64,000 nucleotides of DNA, taken from positions 107,895 through 171,894 of the forward strand of contig VZRR01002170.1 of NCBI GenBank assembly GCA_013398015.1, read 5' to 3'. This stretch comes from Oreocharis arfaki. Lineage: Eukaryota; Chordata; Aves; Passeriformes; Paramythiidae. A program made the position numbers and the translations under genes. This document shows positions 25,903 through 38,800 of this stretch, piece after piece (the first letter of the stretch is position 1; each line of letters starts with the position of its first letter). The notes beneath the pieces are model-generated. The model had not been told where the DNA came from and ran no database searches. It was given only the letters and a program-made list of their open reading frames with translations.

Positions 25903-27039
25903 CTGAGAAGAACAAAAATTAAACAATTGTCAAACGCTACATCAAGCTGTTACAACTAATAGGCATAGCAGGAAACTTTGTAATAATAATACTTTAAATC
26001 AAACTTAGCGGCAGAAAGCAAGCGATCGGCGTGATTTGAGAATTTTCTATGAGAAAGGTTTTCCAATGAAATAAGGCTCTTTCAAATACCTAAGTTTCCC
26101 ACGCAAAAGTTTAGTTTGGACAGAAAAAAACCCCATGATTAACATTTAAAAGATGGAAATGTCTGCATCCAACCATGTATGTAGCCTTTTTAGTATCCTA
26201 CGAGCCTGTATATCATAGGCAGAAAATTTGACATGTATAAAATTACGTTCCTTTGTTGTTTACATTAGACTTTTTCTGTGGGGTTTGGTGTTTTTGGGTT
26301 TTTTTTTATTTCTTCAGCCTGACAAAAGATGAAGCACATTCAAAATTTTGATTTTTTTTTTCCTGATAAGAGTCTTATAGACAGATACAACTCTCTGGCT
26401 GAAAATGGTAAATGTCGTGATCATTATTTTTAATTGGAAATTTTTTGTTGCCTATTTTAATATTTTTTAAGCTTTAATAAAATCTATCAAAACTATGTCC
26501 AAATTCTATATTCATTTTATTGTCTTTTTCTTTTTTCCCATTTTACCTTTGCCAAAAAAAAAAGGGAGGGGGGAATGAAATTATATATTTCATGAAAAGC
26601 AAAAGAATACAGACAAAGTCTTGCACGTGTTTTATGAAATGGGAATAAAAATATAATCTTTGAAAATTATAGTAACACCTTTGCTTTTTGATGATTATGG
26701 GGTGTTGCAAAAAGACCTACTACTTTCAACAAGCATGGAGAAGTGTGACAAAAACTTTGATATATCAGTCTTTTGTTATTTTCCCAGGTCCACCACGACC
26801 TGGAGTGAAACTCCAATGCCATTTAAGACAATGTCAGCTACACTGAAAATTACATTCTTGTGTTTTGAAATGTCTAAGATCTGCTTTCCTACCCCAGAGT
26901 TATTTCCCAAAAGACGGGCTATGCATCGGTTCATGTGGGGTCATACATGCCTCTCACAAAGCCTTGCTCAGCACACCTTCCCCAACAATGAAATACCTGA
27001 TTAGTGCGCAACAGCACAGTGAGGCTTCTTTATAAAATT

Positions 27040-27345
27040 CAGTGAAAACCTCAGCCTTTGAGAATCTCCAAAGGATTGCTCTGTTACTATTCAGCAAACA
27101 TTTTAATAATAGGCAATAATCCTGCCTTTAGCACAAGCTTTACTGCAGAAATTAATATCTCAACAAATACGACAGTGTGAGAGCATTTTGAGTTTTTTCA
27201 TCTGGAGTAAGTAGCAAATGCGAACTCGGCAGCTGCCATCTGGTTAATTCAATTACAATCAATAATGAAATGATGAGTGAAAGTATGAAGAGGAAGAAAC
27301 CTGTGAGCATCACTAATGAAAGTCTGAATACAAATGACATCAACC
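27040..27345. promoter_or_regulatory. Possible conserved non-coding element (E-box and TAAT cluster)
   Basis: Within about 50 bases lie two E-boxes, CAGCTG (27230-27235) and CATCTG (27237-27242), then TTAATT (27244-27249), AATTA, ATCAATAAT and TGATG cores. These are the usual recognition sequences of bHLH, homeodomain and PBX/HOX-type factors. No coding frame or repeat explains the stretch. Enhancer function is inference only. Confidence 0.15.
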
Positions 27346-29477
27346 ACGAATGTAGTTAATCTGCAGCATCTGCAGACTCAATAAAGAGGATGTAATTTGG
27401 CTGGGTACAAGTCCACAAAAAATAACTATTTTTAAAAAGAAAGCATAATAATCTAATTTCATTGCTTTTTACAACCAAAACACAACATAGAGGAGAAGAA
27501 TACTTGCACAGTTTAGATCAATTTTGGCAAATTATATAGAATCCCATTGAATATACCATTTATTGAGGTTGTTTTGGACACAAACACCCAAGACAAAATA
27601 AAACTGTGATTTCCACACATAGGCATTATGTGCTTTGTACTTCGATAGAAAATGTGTTGTTTGGGTTTTGTCAACACTTTTTCAAATGCAAGATCTACCT
27701 GGAGTGGTGCCTGCTGTGTCCTCAATAATGCACTTGAAACAGACCCTTGTTACACACTGTAAGGTACTCTAGTCCAAATACATACAGCTGCTAAGCTGAT
27801 GGTGGCAGTTTTATTGTTGTTTATAATGTCTTCTCTGTTTTCCTGTTTTTAACTAGGCATCACCATCTTTCCTCTCTTAAATTCCAATCTTTTCTATCAA
27901 CAGTGAGCAGGAAAGTCTTGTGCTGACCACAAGGGTAGCAAATTGATTATGAATTGGCCAAGAGACTAAATACTGAACAGTAATGAACACCAGCCTGAGC
28001 TGTCTGTGAATGCTCCATATTATTTATAAAGATGTTAAACAGAACTGACTGCCTCCTGCAGCATTGCCCATGGGAGCAGCACCGTGAAGAGTGCTAGATC
28101 TGATCTGGGGGTTTCTGCTAATTATCACAAGAGAAACACAGAGCTCTTTAAACCTACAGGTGACAGCAAAGGAAAACCTCACCGGATCTGAAAAAAGAGC
28201 AGTAACAGTTGCAGCCACATTTATCAGCTTCCTCCACCCCCTTCACTCTGCCCAAACCTGCATCGAGGGAACACAGCTTCCCACCCTCATTCAGTGCCTG
28301 GGAGCACAGCAGGGGCCAGACACTACTAGCACAGATGTCACTGTGACCCTGGGATACTCCAGCCGGGGAGGCAGCCCTGTCACGGTTTCTCCAGCTCTGC
28401 AGCACCGAGACACCTCCAGGCAAGGACAGGCACAGGCACCTGCACAGCCACCCCCACGCGTTGTGTATACACCTGGCAGAAGGACTGTGTTAATGTTTGA
28501 AAAGGGGATGGAGTACAGCTGAGTCCCTGCCTCACTCCCTGGCTTTCCACTGTATGTTAGTCTGTGGGCATCCTTTGGCAACCCCTAGAACTTGCTTTCA
28601 AAGAGGAATCCAGCGTAAGTCACTGCCGTGTCATTTACTGTGAGCCCACAATATTTTGACACTGCTTGTTAAACTATTTATTAAGAGCTCATTAATTTAT
28701 TTTTTCTCTGGTAAGAATGGCTTAATTCTTTATGCCTGTGCACTGCAGCCTGGCACAACAACAAGGTCTGAAATTCTGTTTGATTATCTCTGTTAACAAA
28801 CAAAATGAGCACAGTTTTCTAAAAGACTTTTTCAGCTTGGAAATATTTGAAACTGGCTGCTGGCTGAATTCGGTCTGTGAATGTTTGGCGCTTCTGCAAA
28901 TCTTCAATACTCCCAACCTGAATTTTTGTACTTTTACGAATTGTGTTATTATGCCCACGGGGGAAGATAGCAGTTCATTTCGGTATTAAAACGGTTTTCT
29001 TATCCATTTTTTTGTCCTCTGACTATTATAGTCTTTGCATCCTTTTCACTTGAGAACTTCCACATGAAAGAAGGACTTTCAGCTGGATTAGCGCTCAAGC
29101 ATTTTTAGGCTTAGGTTTTCTTATAATATAAACTTAGGCACAAAATCCATTCTTGATGATGACACTCTCAAACTGTCATCTCTGTGCATAAGAAGTCTAA
29201 ATCTAGACTCCAGGCGGACAGCAGTGAGCTAGGCAGCTAAGACTGACTCTGTATATACATAGACTAAATGTTTAAATATGTTTTGTAATATTGCCACTAT
29301 CTATCATGGTCAAAATATTGACGCCACAGTGAGACAACACAGTCTTTGGAAAATATTTCTGTGAATTTTATCTTCAAAGAAGAGAGCATATTAAAGATTT
29401 TTCCTGGAGCAAATCAACATCTCACTTGATTTTGGCAAAACCTCACTGATGCTTCTGAGCGTATCAGAGAAAATCAT

Positions 29478-29537
29478 AAACACATCCACACACCCAAACA
29501 CACCAAAACACACCCAAACACACCCCCACACACACCC
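29478..29537. repeat. CA-rich simple sequence
   Basis: Imperfect CACA, CCAAACA and CACCC units over roughly 60 bases; no gene. Confidence 0.8.
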
Positions 29538-30038
29538 CTTTGGTTGGAAGTACTGTATATCACAATTGGTTTAATCTTACAGGAGCAGAATTTAGGACCT
29601 TCTGCATGTCAGTTATAATTTCCAAAATGATTGTGCTTTGGGTACATAAATGTATCCTGAATTCCTTGGTGTAGATTGAAAGTTCTTCCACATGCCTCCC
29701 ATCTGTGTAGCCATACTTTCCAAGAGTTTCCAGCCCATCACTAAAACTACTAGCTGCTAATTCACGGGCTCTGCTTGGCTTCTGTGTGTGGGTAGTCGCT
29801 CAGGCTATTTCTCCAAGAAAGTCCTCAATGGGGTGCACAACAAGAAAGGAATAACTCTGACCCTCCCAGTGCAACAGAGGAGTTCATCAGAGAACACCGT
29901 CCAGATTTGGGTCCTGGTAGCAACGCAGGAAATGCAACAATGCTTGTCACATTATTCTGAATCATACCAAGGCAGATCAAAGAGAGAGAGACTTCCTTTA
30001 AATTCATTCTCAGTTTAGTCATTTTTCAGTAGCTCTGC

Positions 30039-30042
<4 letters not shown>

Positions 30043-30080
<38 letters not shown>
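30043..30080 (+). repeat. 38-base poly(A) run
   Basis: An uninterrupted run of 38 adenines. A tail of this length often marks the 3' end of a retroposed copy. I see no AATAAA in the 60 bases upstream, no repeat family on the left, and no clear direct repeat on the two sides. It could equally be an expanded microsatellite. Confidence 0.9.
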
Positions 30081-30082
<2 letters not shown>

Positions 30083-31101
30083 GTTTAACCCTCAGGCTAG
30101 AAATCTTAGTACACAACAAACACTATTTTAGAAAGACTTGTCTTGCTGTCAGTTCACCCAGGAGAAAGGTAAATTGAAATACATGTCAGAACTTAATTCA
30201 TAGCAGTTTGGTCACTCAGTAAATACTTTCTTAGATACTGTAGATGTTTTTTACTGGTGTAATATTTCATATTCAGTATATCTGAGAAGACCAAAAGCCA
30301 CAGAAACTTGACCAAACATTTCAATTATCACCTCTCATCTTCTTGCCTTTTTCAGGTTATGATAAACATGAGGCCACATCCTCATCACCCAGACTGCATG
30401 GATCTTGTTGACATCAACAGGCAGACCACAACAGATCTGCTGAAGTCGCTGAAATTCCCCCCTGGATTTCAATAGCAGCAGGCCTAGCTCCTACCCTTTA
30501 ATTTGCATTGCCTCAGGACAAGAGCCTCCCAAACATCCAGGGGAAGCAAATGAGATCCCACCACCATGGAGAACCACAATTTTTAATGAAAAATTTTCTC
30601 TCCTGCTTGTGGCTTTCAGTAATTCCTGTTTGTCCAAGAAATTTAAAGACACCATTAAAATTCAAGACAGCATGTAACTGGTGGTGATACCCATGCACTG
30701 AATTGAGAAGCTGTATGATAAAATTACCAAATCTTTGACCACATCCCCACCTCCTTCACACTAACCCACATCTCCTAAGATTGTCTTGATGTTCCAGATC
30801 TTGGAGCCGCTTTGCACAGCTGTAGCATCGTAACACATGAAATAATAATTTTTTAAAAATCTTGAAAACAGTCTGCAAAGACATATTTTAGTGTTTTTCC
30901 CATGGGAAGCAGGTGCTTATCCAAAGTTATGCAGCCCTGATGTCTGGGTTGGATAGTATGCTAGAGACTGTTTAGTCTCTGAGATTTTTACAGTCAATGA
31001 AGGAAAGAGAAGGTTATGCTTAGTGAAAGAAAGGAGAAACTATTCTTATCAGAGCTCCCCATTAGGCAGCGAATCAACTACAAAGCAGTGTGTAAAATAT
31101 T

Positions 31102-31155
31102 TGTGTGTGTATCTAAATACATACACACACAGAAATACACATACACACACACAGT
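31102..31155. repeat. TG/CA microsatellite with hairpin arms
   Basis: An 11-base TG-rich arm (31102-31112) is exactly complementary to a CA-rich arm (31121-31131) across an 8-base loop. A second (CA)n tract follows to about 31155. This is probably microsatellite decay, not a functional hairpin. Confidence 0.7.
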
Positions 31156-33498
31156 GACCCCTGCTTAGGAACGTCCTGCTGTTTTGCAGGACACTGGGCA
31201 CACTTCTGGGATATCTGCCAGGACACACTTTGTTTAAATACTTTCCCGAGGGAAAGCTTTGACCCGTGGCTGCAGGCTAGAAGCTGAGGAACTTCTCTGC
31301 ACTGCTATCTGCCAGGGCATTGGTGGCAGAGGGCTGAAGACCCAGCCATTGTGCCACAAATAAATGCACCCCTTCACACAGACCGTGTGAAGCAGCACAA
31401 TTTCAGCCCCTGGGAGCCTGTGAGCAGCTCCTGCACATGCAATGGCTGCTCCAGAGGGCTATCTGTGAAGCACATTGTCGTAGATCCATGGTGCTCATGT
31501 GTCCCCTGCTCACCCGGCTTGTTCTTAGGTTCTTTATTTGGGTGATTTGAAGAGGGTGTGTGCTGTTTCTCTCAGACAGTCAGCCGTGAGGCTTAGCAGT
31601 GCACATGCCCTCAGCCTGGTGCAGAGTAACCCCATCAAAGGGGAGGGACCCTGCTATCATTCCTGCATAAGCAAGAGATGGTTATCATTAGGGAAAAAAA
31701 ATAATTTGCAGCATTACTAAATGTATACCCATGACAGTACTCTTACAGCCTGAATTTTAGAAATGTGTTTGTTATTTGGATTTATTGAATGAAGATTCCC
31801 TGGAAACCTGTTTCAAACTATGAGACACTTGCAAACACTCCCCTCCACTTCCTGCTTGCAGTGCTTCTCCTTTGTAACTGCTCTGTTCTTCACGTTGTGC
31901 TATCCATCACCACAGTCATACAATATTGTTTTCATCTCCGTGTGAATGGGTGCTGGCCACAAAGGGCTTTGAAGATAGTTGTGTGAACATTCTCAGGGGG
32001 ATTCTGCATGCAAAAAGTACTTTTTTCCACAGTGTATATGTTGCTATCCCTTCAGAAGAAAATCATAAAGAAAAAAATTTCCACCAGGAACATGTGCAAG
32101 ACATAAATAAAAGGGGTCAGAAATACCACTAGAGTGTATTTTATCGTCCAGATTTGAATTAGGTAATTATTTTCAGTGTTACCTTAGTTTCAATGTTTGT
32201 CTCATCATGAAAACTTTTTCTAGATTTTGGACAATCCTTTTTTTCAGATACCTCTTCATTGAAACCCATACCAAATCCAGCCTTCCAGCATATCATCTTC
32301 TGTTCTCCAAAGTATCTATCTTAGGCTGCCTGCCCAAACTCTGATTCTTCTCTGCAATAGTATTTCTGTGAAGATAAGAATCCTAGGATTTCATGGGTTT
32401 TTCCAAAGAAACTCATCCACAAAGCTACCAGAAATTTCATAAAAGGAACTTTTTCACATTTTCCTTTGTTCTTCAGTGCTTTAAAATCTTTAAATAGACA
32501 GAATTTTGTCTGTCCCGTGTCTATCCTCCTCTTAAACTGACAAATTAAAGCATAAGATGCTCTTTAATGATTCAGCCTCTGAAGAGGTTGAATTTTGTGT
32601 TCTGTGCATGAAGAGTATATTCTACTATACCTGTTAATTCTCTTTCTGCACTCAGTTTCTGGGAACCTACATTCAATCAGTCTTTTTCCAGGGGGATATG
32701 TACTGGTGACTAATTTTACATAACTTTCTATTGTAGTGTGTATCTGCTGTTTCATTTCCTTCTTGCTAATGCCTGCAAATATGGCTCTTGTTATCTGCAG
32801 CTCTCTGGGAATGCTCGTGAAATTCAGCTTCTGAAAAGGATTTGTGGCATAGTATCTCAGCTGGAGATATTGTGAGATAATACTTTTTCTATAGCAACAC
32901 AGAAGAAATTAGCCCATCTATCCTGTGGGATATTGTGAAAGCAGTTGAGAGGGACAAACTAATTACACTATCTCCTCAGCAGAAAACAGACAGATTAGGA
33001 GAGCTGCATCCATTTAAAATTGTCTAGAAAGCTCACACATGATTTTATCCATCTTGTAAATACAATGTCTTCTGTTAAACTGATAAACCTAAAACCAACA
33101 TGTTTAGAATCTATAAATCAGAAGAGGACAGGGATGGGATTTTTAAAAGGCATATGAATAATTTGGCTTATTTATTTGTGTTTGGACATAACTTATAATC
33201 TTCTTGGAAATTTCCAACCTAAATTACAAGCACTTCAACCCTGGCTGTAGTATTCAGGAGACTCTTTCATTTGTGGTTATACTGAGTATGTTCCATTCCA
33301 ATGTATTCCCAATCACTAGATGTTCTGAAGAGCTTGACAGAATTATTTAAAAGGCAAGTACTGGAAGCATATTGTGAAGTAACTATTGACACATGTTGGA
33401 TTTTAGATTTATTTTCACTCTCTATATCTGCATTTTCTCTCTGTAAATAGATGTGTTTGCATAGACGGACAGATACGGGTGTTAGGAATATATTACAT

Positions 33499-33567
33499 GT
33501 ATAAATATAAATTTACATATAAAGTTTACATATTACAGTATAAATATAAGTTTACATATAAATTTCA
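33499..33567. repeat. Imperfect ~39-bp tandem repeat, AT-rich
   Basis: Two copies of a unit beginning 'gtataaatata' followed by a 'tttacatataaa' segment, the first at 33499-33537 and the second from 33538. The second copy diverges after about 28 bases. Confidence 0.6.
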
Positions 33568-35628
33568 AGGGTCTCTCTATTGCATCCCCAGGAGTTCTCC
33601 TTATTAGAGAAGATTTTAATTTGGTGAAGTGAGTCACTGTATGATCTTGTACACTCACTGGTTTCCTCTTGGTTAAACACATGCAAACAAATTTTTAATA
33701 AAAATATATAATCAGAAGGAATAGATGTGTTTTCATTACTGTCTACATGCCTGGTGTTACTTTAAAAACACTGCTATAAACTAGCAGAACCCCAGCATTA
33801 CTATGTATGAAGCCCAAAATATCAGTGGCAAAATTTGAGGTGCTCCAAGCTATTTTATGAGCTTAGTGTCCCACATTTCTTCTGGGATCAGAGGGCAATG
33901 TGGCTTGTGAGAGACACAGAGAGGTCCATTAGCCAGCTTTCAACTTAGATCCAACTCAGACCAGCTCACTCAGGGTCTTTGGGCCATGGGTAGACAAGAA
34001 GGTCTTATCCAGTCAAGACCCATTCAGGCTGCTTTCATAGTTCTCATTATTAAAACACAGGAGCACGTTGGTGTCATCTTTTCAGCACAAATAAACACTG
34101 TTAGGCATTGAAACTGAGCTACAGGTTAAAGAAACAACTTTTCTGAGATCACTCAAGAAGCCTCAAGATGATATAGTAAAGATGAACCAAATATTAGTAA
34201 TTTAGATGTGTTATTTCACTTTAAATAAACAAAACTTAAAGAGATAAAATTCCTTAAAGACAGACAATGGTTATGTTTAATCACTCAAGGGTGAATCAAA
34301 AGGCTTGATGTCTGCACTTCTCATTTTCAGGCTGTGGCATTAGTGTCCCCTTCAGCTCTTCAGGCTAGCCTTCTCTTGTACCTGCAATTTTTCCTCTTAC
34401 CTGTCTTGGAAGAATCGATATTCTTTCCTCTTTCTGTTAATAGTCTCTTCCAACAGTTTATTCCTATGGACATGAACTTCAGGTATTTTTATAGGAGAAA
34501 GGGAAAAAAAGTCTTCTTCAAAGGGAAGAAGACAAGCAACGAGACAAAAGTTATCACCATAAGCCATGGTGGCCTTGGCATACCAGCACATACTGGTGTG
34601 TTGTGGCAGTGGGAGATCTGGTGAGATAGAGGGGCAGATCTACCCATGTGAAAGAAAGGTACTCACATTTGCTGGAAAAATTCAGAAACAGTGGAAGGTG
34701 TTAGTGTCACAAACTGTATTATGCAAAGATCAGTCCAGCAAGAGGAATGAGAGGTAAAGAAGGAAGACATTATGCAGGGTATTAAAAGTGAAGCCAAGCA
34801 CTACAGAATCAGGAATAGAGATAGGATGAGATCAGGGCAACAGGGGTAAAATTAGCTTCCTTGATATTGCTTCAAGTGTTACACAAAATATAATGTTTTT
34901 CTTTATACCAATTGGTTCTTTATTCTGTACACTTTTTTTCCATTCTTCCAAGAGGTTTTGCTTTAAAATTAAATGTCTTTAAAAGCTGTATTGATACAAT
35001 TACCAAAAATTGGAGAAAATCAACCCATTTATTCATTCAGTGCATGTTTCTTATAAAAACTTCTTCCCCAGAATAGCGAAAATTTATTCCTCCTTCTCAA
35101 TATCTCTTATGGGCTTAATCTGCCCAAAAGTAGCAATAGCAGTTTCCATTTCTTCCTTTTGTTCCAGGAAAAGTCTGGACCTTCAAAACAGACAGTTATT
35201 TCCTGATGACGGGAGCTTTGTCAACAGTCCAGGCCAGCTGGGACTAATTGAAACAGTTTTAGGCAGGCAATTAGCAACTAACAGATGATGCTATATTTAA
35301 GGGCAGAGGCAGAATAGCCTGCAGTTGGCTTGTGGACTTCAGATCCTGTTAAAGTATACTTAGAAAGCTTGGGTAGCCTCTCTAACAGCTTAACTTTTGG
35401 GTTGTGTTTCAGTTGTCTTGTTCATGAGATGCAGTGAAAAGGAGCACAAGGCCCATTTCACAGAGGCCATGTCTGTACTATCCTGCAACAGCATCCCCAG
35501 CAAGATTGTTAATGTGGAATTCTGATGGGCACTCTGATCTTGCCCCAGCTGTAGTACCTGAGGGAAAACCTGGGCTTCAGGGCCTTAATGTCACCATCAC
35601 TCACCAGCTGAGCTTTGATAGAATTAAC

Positions 35629-35838
35629 AGAGAATCATGGAATGGTTTGGGTTGGAAGGAGCTTAAAGGTCACCTAGTTCCAACACCCAGGGAGAGAGGG
35701 CTCCCACAGCACCAGATTGGTCAAAGTCCCACCCAATTGTTCTTGAACACTTACAGGTTGAGACACCCCAAGATTCTCTGTGCAATCTCTTTCAGTGCCT
35801 CACCACCCTCACAGTAAAGAATTCCTTCTTGCATTCCC
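35629..35838 (-). mobile_element. CR1 LINE 3' end, minus orientation
   Basis: The plus strand begins 'agagaatcatggaatgg', then 'ttggaaggagcttaaaggtc' and 'ctagttccaacaccc', the reverse complement of a CR1 3' terminus. It continues to the 'tcagtgcctcaccaccctca' and 'agtaaagaattccttctt' blocks, then loses similarity at about 35838. The copy is 5'-truncated to about 210 bp. The central part (35690-35750) is diverged. Confidence 0.85.
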
Positions 35839-38800
35839 CTTTGGGGAGCATTTCTCATCTGCTCATAAGATAGCCCCCCAAATCCCTTTTTTTCATCTGT
35901 GCCAGCACCGCCTGGGACATTTTTCTGCCAAAGATGAAACTCTATTGGTGTAGCCCATTTGCAGGAAGAGCTAGAGCAGGAGTAGCAGTAGGTGTGAGGA
36001 GTGAACACACACCTTCCAACACAACCACTGGCAGGCTCCACCTCAGGCTGCAGCCCTGAGCAAAGTATTCTCCCAGCAAAATATCCTCTTAGATGGGAAG
36101 TTTTTAGCTCACAAAATGGTAATCCCACAGTGTAGCCTTTCCACAAAGGTGAATTACATGTGAACGATTTTTCAACTTGCTAAAATCTTCCCAAAAAACA
36201 GGCAACAGGAACTGGGAAAATATGAGAAGTCCTATGCCAGAAGGAACTGTAATGCCCCCTGTTCACAGGAAGTATGGATTATTTTGAAAATATTGAGAAA
36301 AGAAGATTTATGTTGGACAAAAGGCAGCTGTCAAATGTTATTTGCTATGAAGTGACAGTCTTTGTTCAGGTGTCCTCACAGCTCACTCTCAGCTGAGCAG
36401 CTGCATGCTACATCTATTTCCAGCTCAGTGCACTGGCACAGCTCATCTTTCCCCATGACCCAGCTCCTGCATACCTGAGGGGAAGATGTTTGCTGGCGAG
36501 GTGGATAGTGTTTGTATGCAGTCCTCTGGGACTGGAGAGGGGCTGTGCCATGATGCCTAGGACATACTGAAGCTTGGCATGGCAGCAAGGGAGTATGGTG
36601 CAGAAATCAAAGGCCTGAGTCCTGCTCAGCAGGTCTGAGACTTGGCAGATGAGGGCAAGCAGAAGTGACCTTTTGGCAGAAGAGTGGATGGTCCTCACTG
36701 TCCTATAAACCAGTAAATACCAGGAGGGCAAGGATCCTTGTTGCAATATCTCTGCTACCTATAAGGCATCTAACCCAGAGGTACTGGTTAGCATCTTTCC
36801 TGAACAGTGGGAAATGATCTATCTTACTTCATTGATTGAGTCTCCAAATATTCCAGATCCTTGGTAACTGATTCATGAGTTTAAAACTGCAGAAAAAGCC
36901 TGATTCCTTTACATTTAAGCAGCTCCTGCTGAGAAAACACTCCCTCTGGCACACAGGCACCAGCTGCTCTGACAACAAGCAGCCATGGGAGAATCTGGTT
37001 TTAAGGACACCAATTTGTTAGATTAATTTCTCCCTTTGTGGCACTCAACATGCCTCAAAACACTGCTTGAAGAAATTTTCTTTTGTCCAAGTGTCTGCTC
37101 TGGAGTTTTCACTTTTCTTCCTCAGTTCTTGTATAACTGCTGCTGTGGAATTAACTCGCAGCATTCCTCCAGTCCCAGCATTGCCTGTGCCACATCACCA
37201 TGTTGCAAGGAGTTTTCAGACCTGGAAGAGGCAGAAAGCTCATTTCTACTTCTGGCCTTTACCCTGACTACTTGAATGCATCCATTCCTTCTGACCCTTC
37301 TGTGCTGTAAGCCTTTGCTCTCCTGGGGCTGTCCTGGCACAGGGAGCTTGTGTATCACTGCCCTGAAGCAAGACTGCTTTGGCAGTGCTTGTAATGCTGC
37401 TTTTCCCTGGGTACCACTTTAAAACAGCTGTGTGATGAGGGGTGAGAGAAAAAGGAGCAGCATATGTAGCACTTTGTCTAATGTAGGCACCAATAATACA
37501 GGGAGGTCCCAAATTGCAGAGAAAAAGCCAATTTTTGCCAAGAAAGCTGCGAGTGTCGGGCTTTTGGCAGCTGTTTTGTGGAGTTTTTGCTGGAACCTAC
37601 TGCACATTCTCCCTATATATCCTATGAAAGATTGTCACAAGTAAGAATATCATCCTCTCTGAACAAGGATCACACCAAGTTTAAGGAAGAGATAGTTAAT
37701 CACTTCTCTTGAAACAATGGGCACATTGCAAAATTACGCATGAAGGGGAATCATTATGAGAGTCAGGCAGGTGCTCAAAATTGTTATGTTCTGTTACTCT
37801 CTTCATTAATAAAACAGTGACATAAAAATATGGGCACATTTATATGATCATCTTTCTCTGTCAACTACTTTTAATAATTATTTGCAAAGCAAAAGATAAA
37901 TAAAAAAAGAAAACCCTTTCCTAGAACAGATTTTGTTGTATCTTTAGATTGCTATTTAAACTGAGCAACAGATGAGTGTCTTTAGACAATACATAATTAT
38001 TCAAAGTTAACGTACCTGAAATCCAATACAGTGCTAGAAACAAAGTACTTGCAAAAAACTTGGCAGGCAAATATCAGGGATACTGGTTAGAATTTCTACA
38101 TTATGGTGTCCTAAGTTGCAAACTCTGCCTGGATATCTCAGAGTTTAGAAGGAGAGAGGTCGTTTCCTCTGCATTACCACTGATACTTTTCTTGACCCAA
38201 CACTGAACTTCAACATCTTCGTTTTCTCACCAAAAAGTGTAGAATGGCACATGTCTGAACAGAGATGTTGTATAAGACTCAGCCATGGCATGGCACTGCT
38301 CCTTAGCATAAGCAAAATAAAAATTGCTTCCTCTGTTTGGATAAATTCCAAAGCCATTCAAGTCACTAAGTCTTTAAGCCAATTATTCCTTTGAAGTTCA
38401 ATTAGCTATATTCTGACCTTTCCACAAACATAATTTGATTAGGGAAAAAGTGTACAGAACCTTGATTGAACGAACGAGCAAAAACTTCCCAGTGTTCTGT
38501 GGTGACAATGTTATAAAACTAAAATAAGTACCTAGAGGACTACTTGTCTATAACTCTGCAGAGAGGAAATGTGAAAAAACAAATATCTATTGTATTATAC
38601 TGTATTTATGCTCATGCCACCCAGCCTGGTAGCCCAGAACCAATTTCCATGCTGTATTCACGGCCTCCACTCTGGAATCCCTCAGTAATAATCAGCTCTT
38701 AGGGCACGGTTCTTGGACTATCAATGTGAAAATTTAGAAATGTAGTCACTTTCTTATAAGCCTTCTCCTCCATTTCTATATCTGCTGCGATGTGAACTTG

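Larger units (their letters stand above)
25903..30042. other. AT-rich unique DNA, no firm gene
   Basis: No recognisable repeat family. A GC-rich patch at 28240-28480 carries open frames on both strands, as expected from composition. A CA/CCAAACA simple-sequence tract lies at 29478-29537. The stretch 27040-27345 is motif-dense and listed separately. Confidence 0.45.
30081..35628. other. AT-rich unique DNA, no gene seen
   Basis: No firm gene. Minor structures are a TG/CA inverted microsatellite (31102-31131) and an imperfect AT-rich tandem (33499-33567). Open frames are short and unsupported. Confidence 0.5.

Noticed and set aside
28091..28522. Plus-strand 143-codon frame in a GC-rich patch
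   Set aside because: GC-rich sequence lowers stop frequency in all frames and the opposite strand is equally open. No splice signals bracket it.
35751..36146. Minus-strand 131-codon frame
   Set aside because: Its C-terminal part is translated CR1 and the rest has no motif or splice support.
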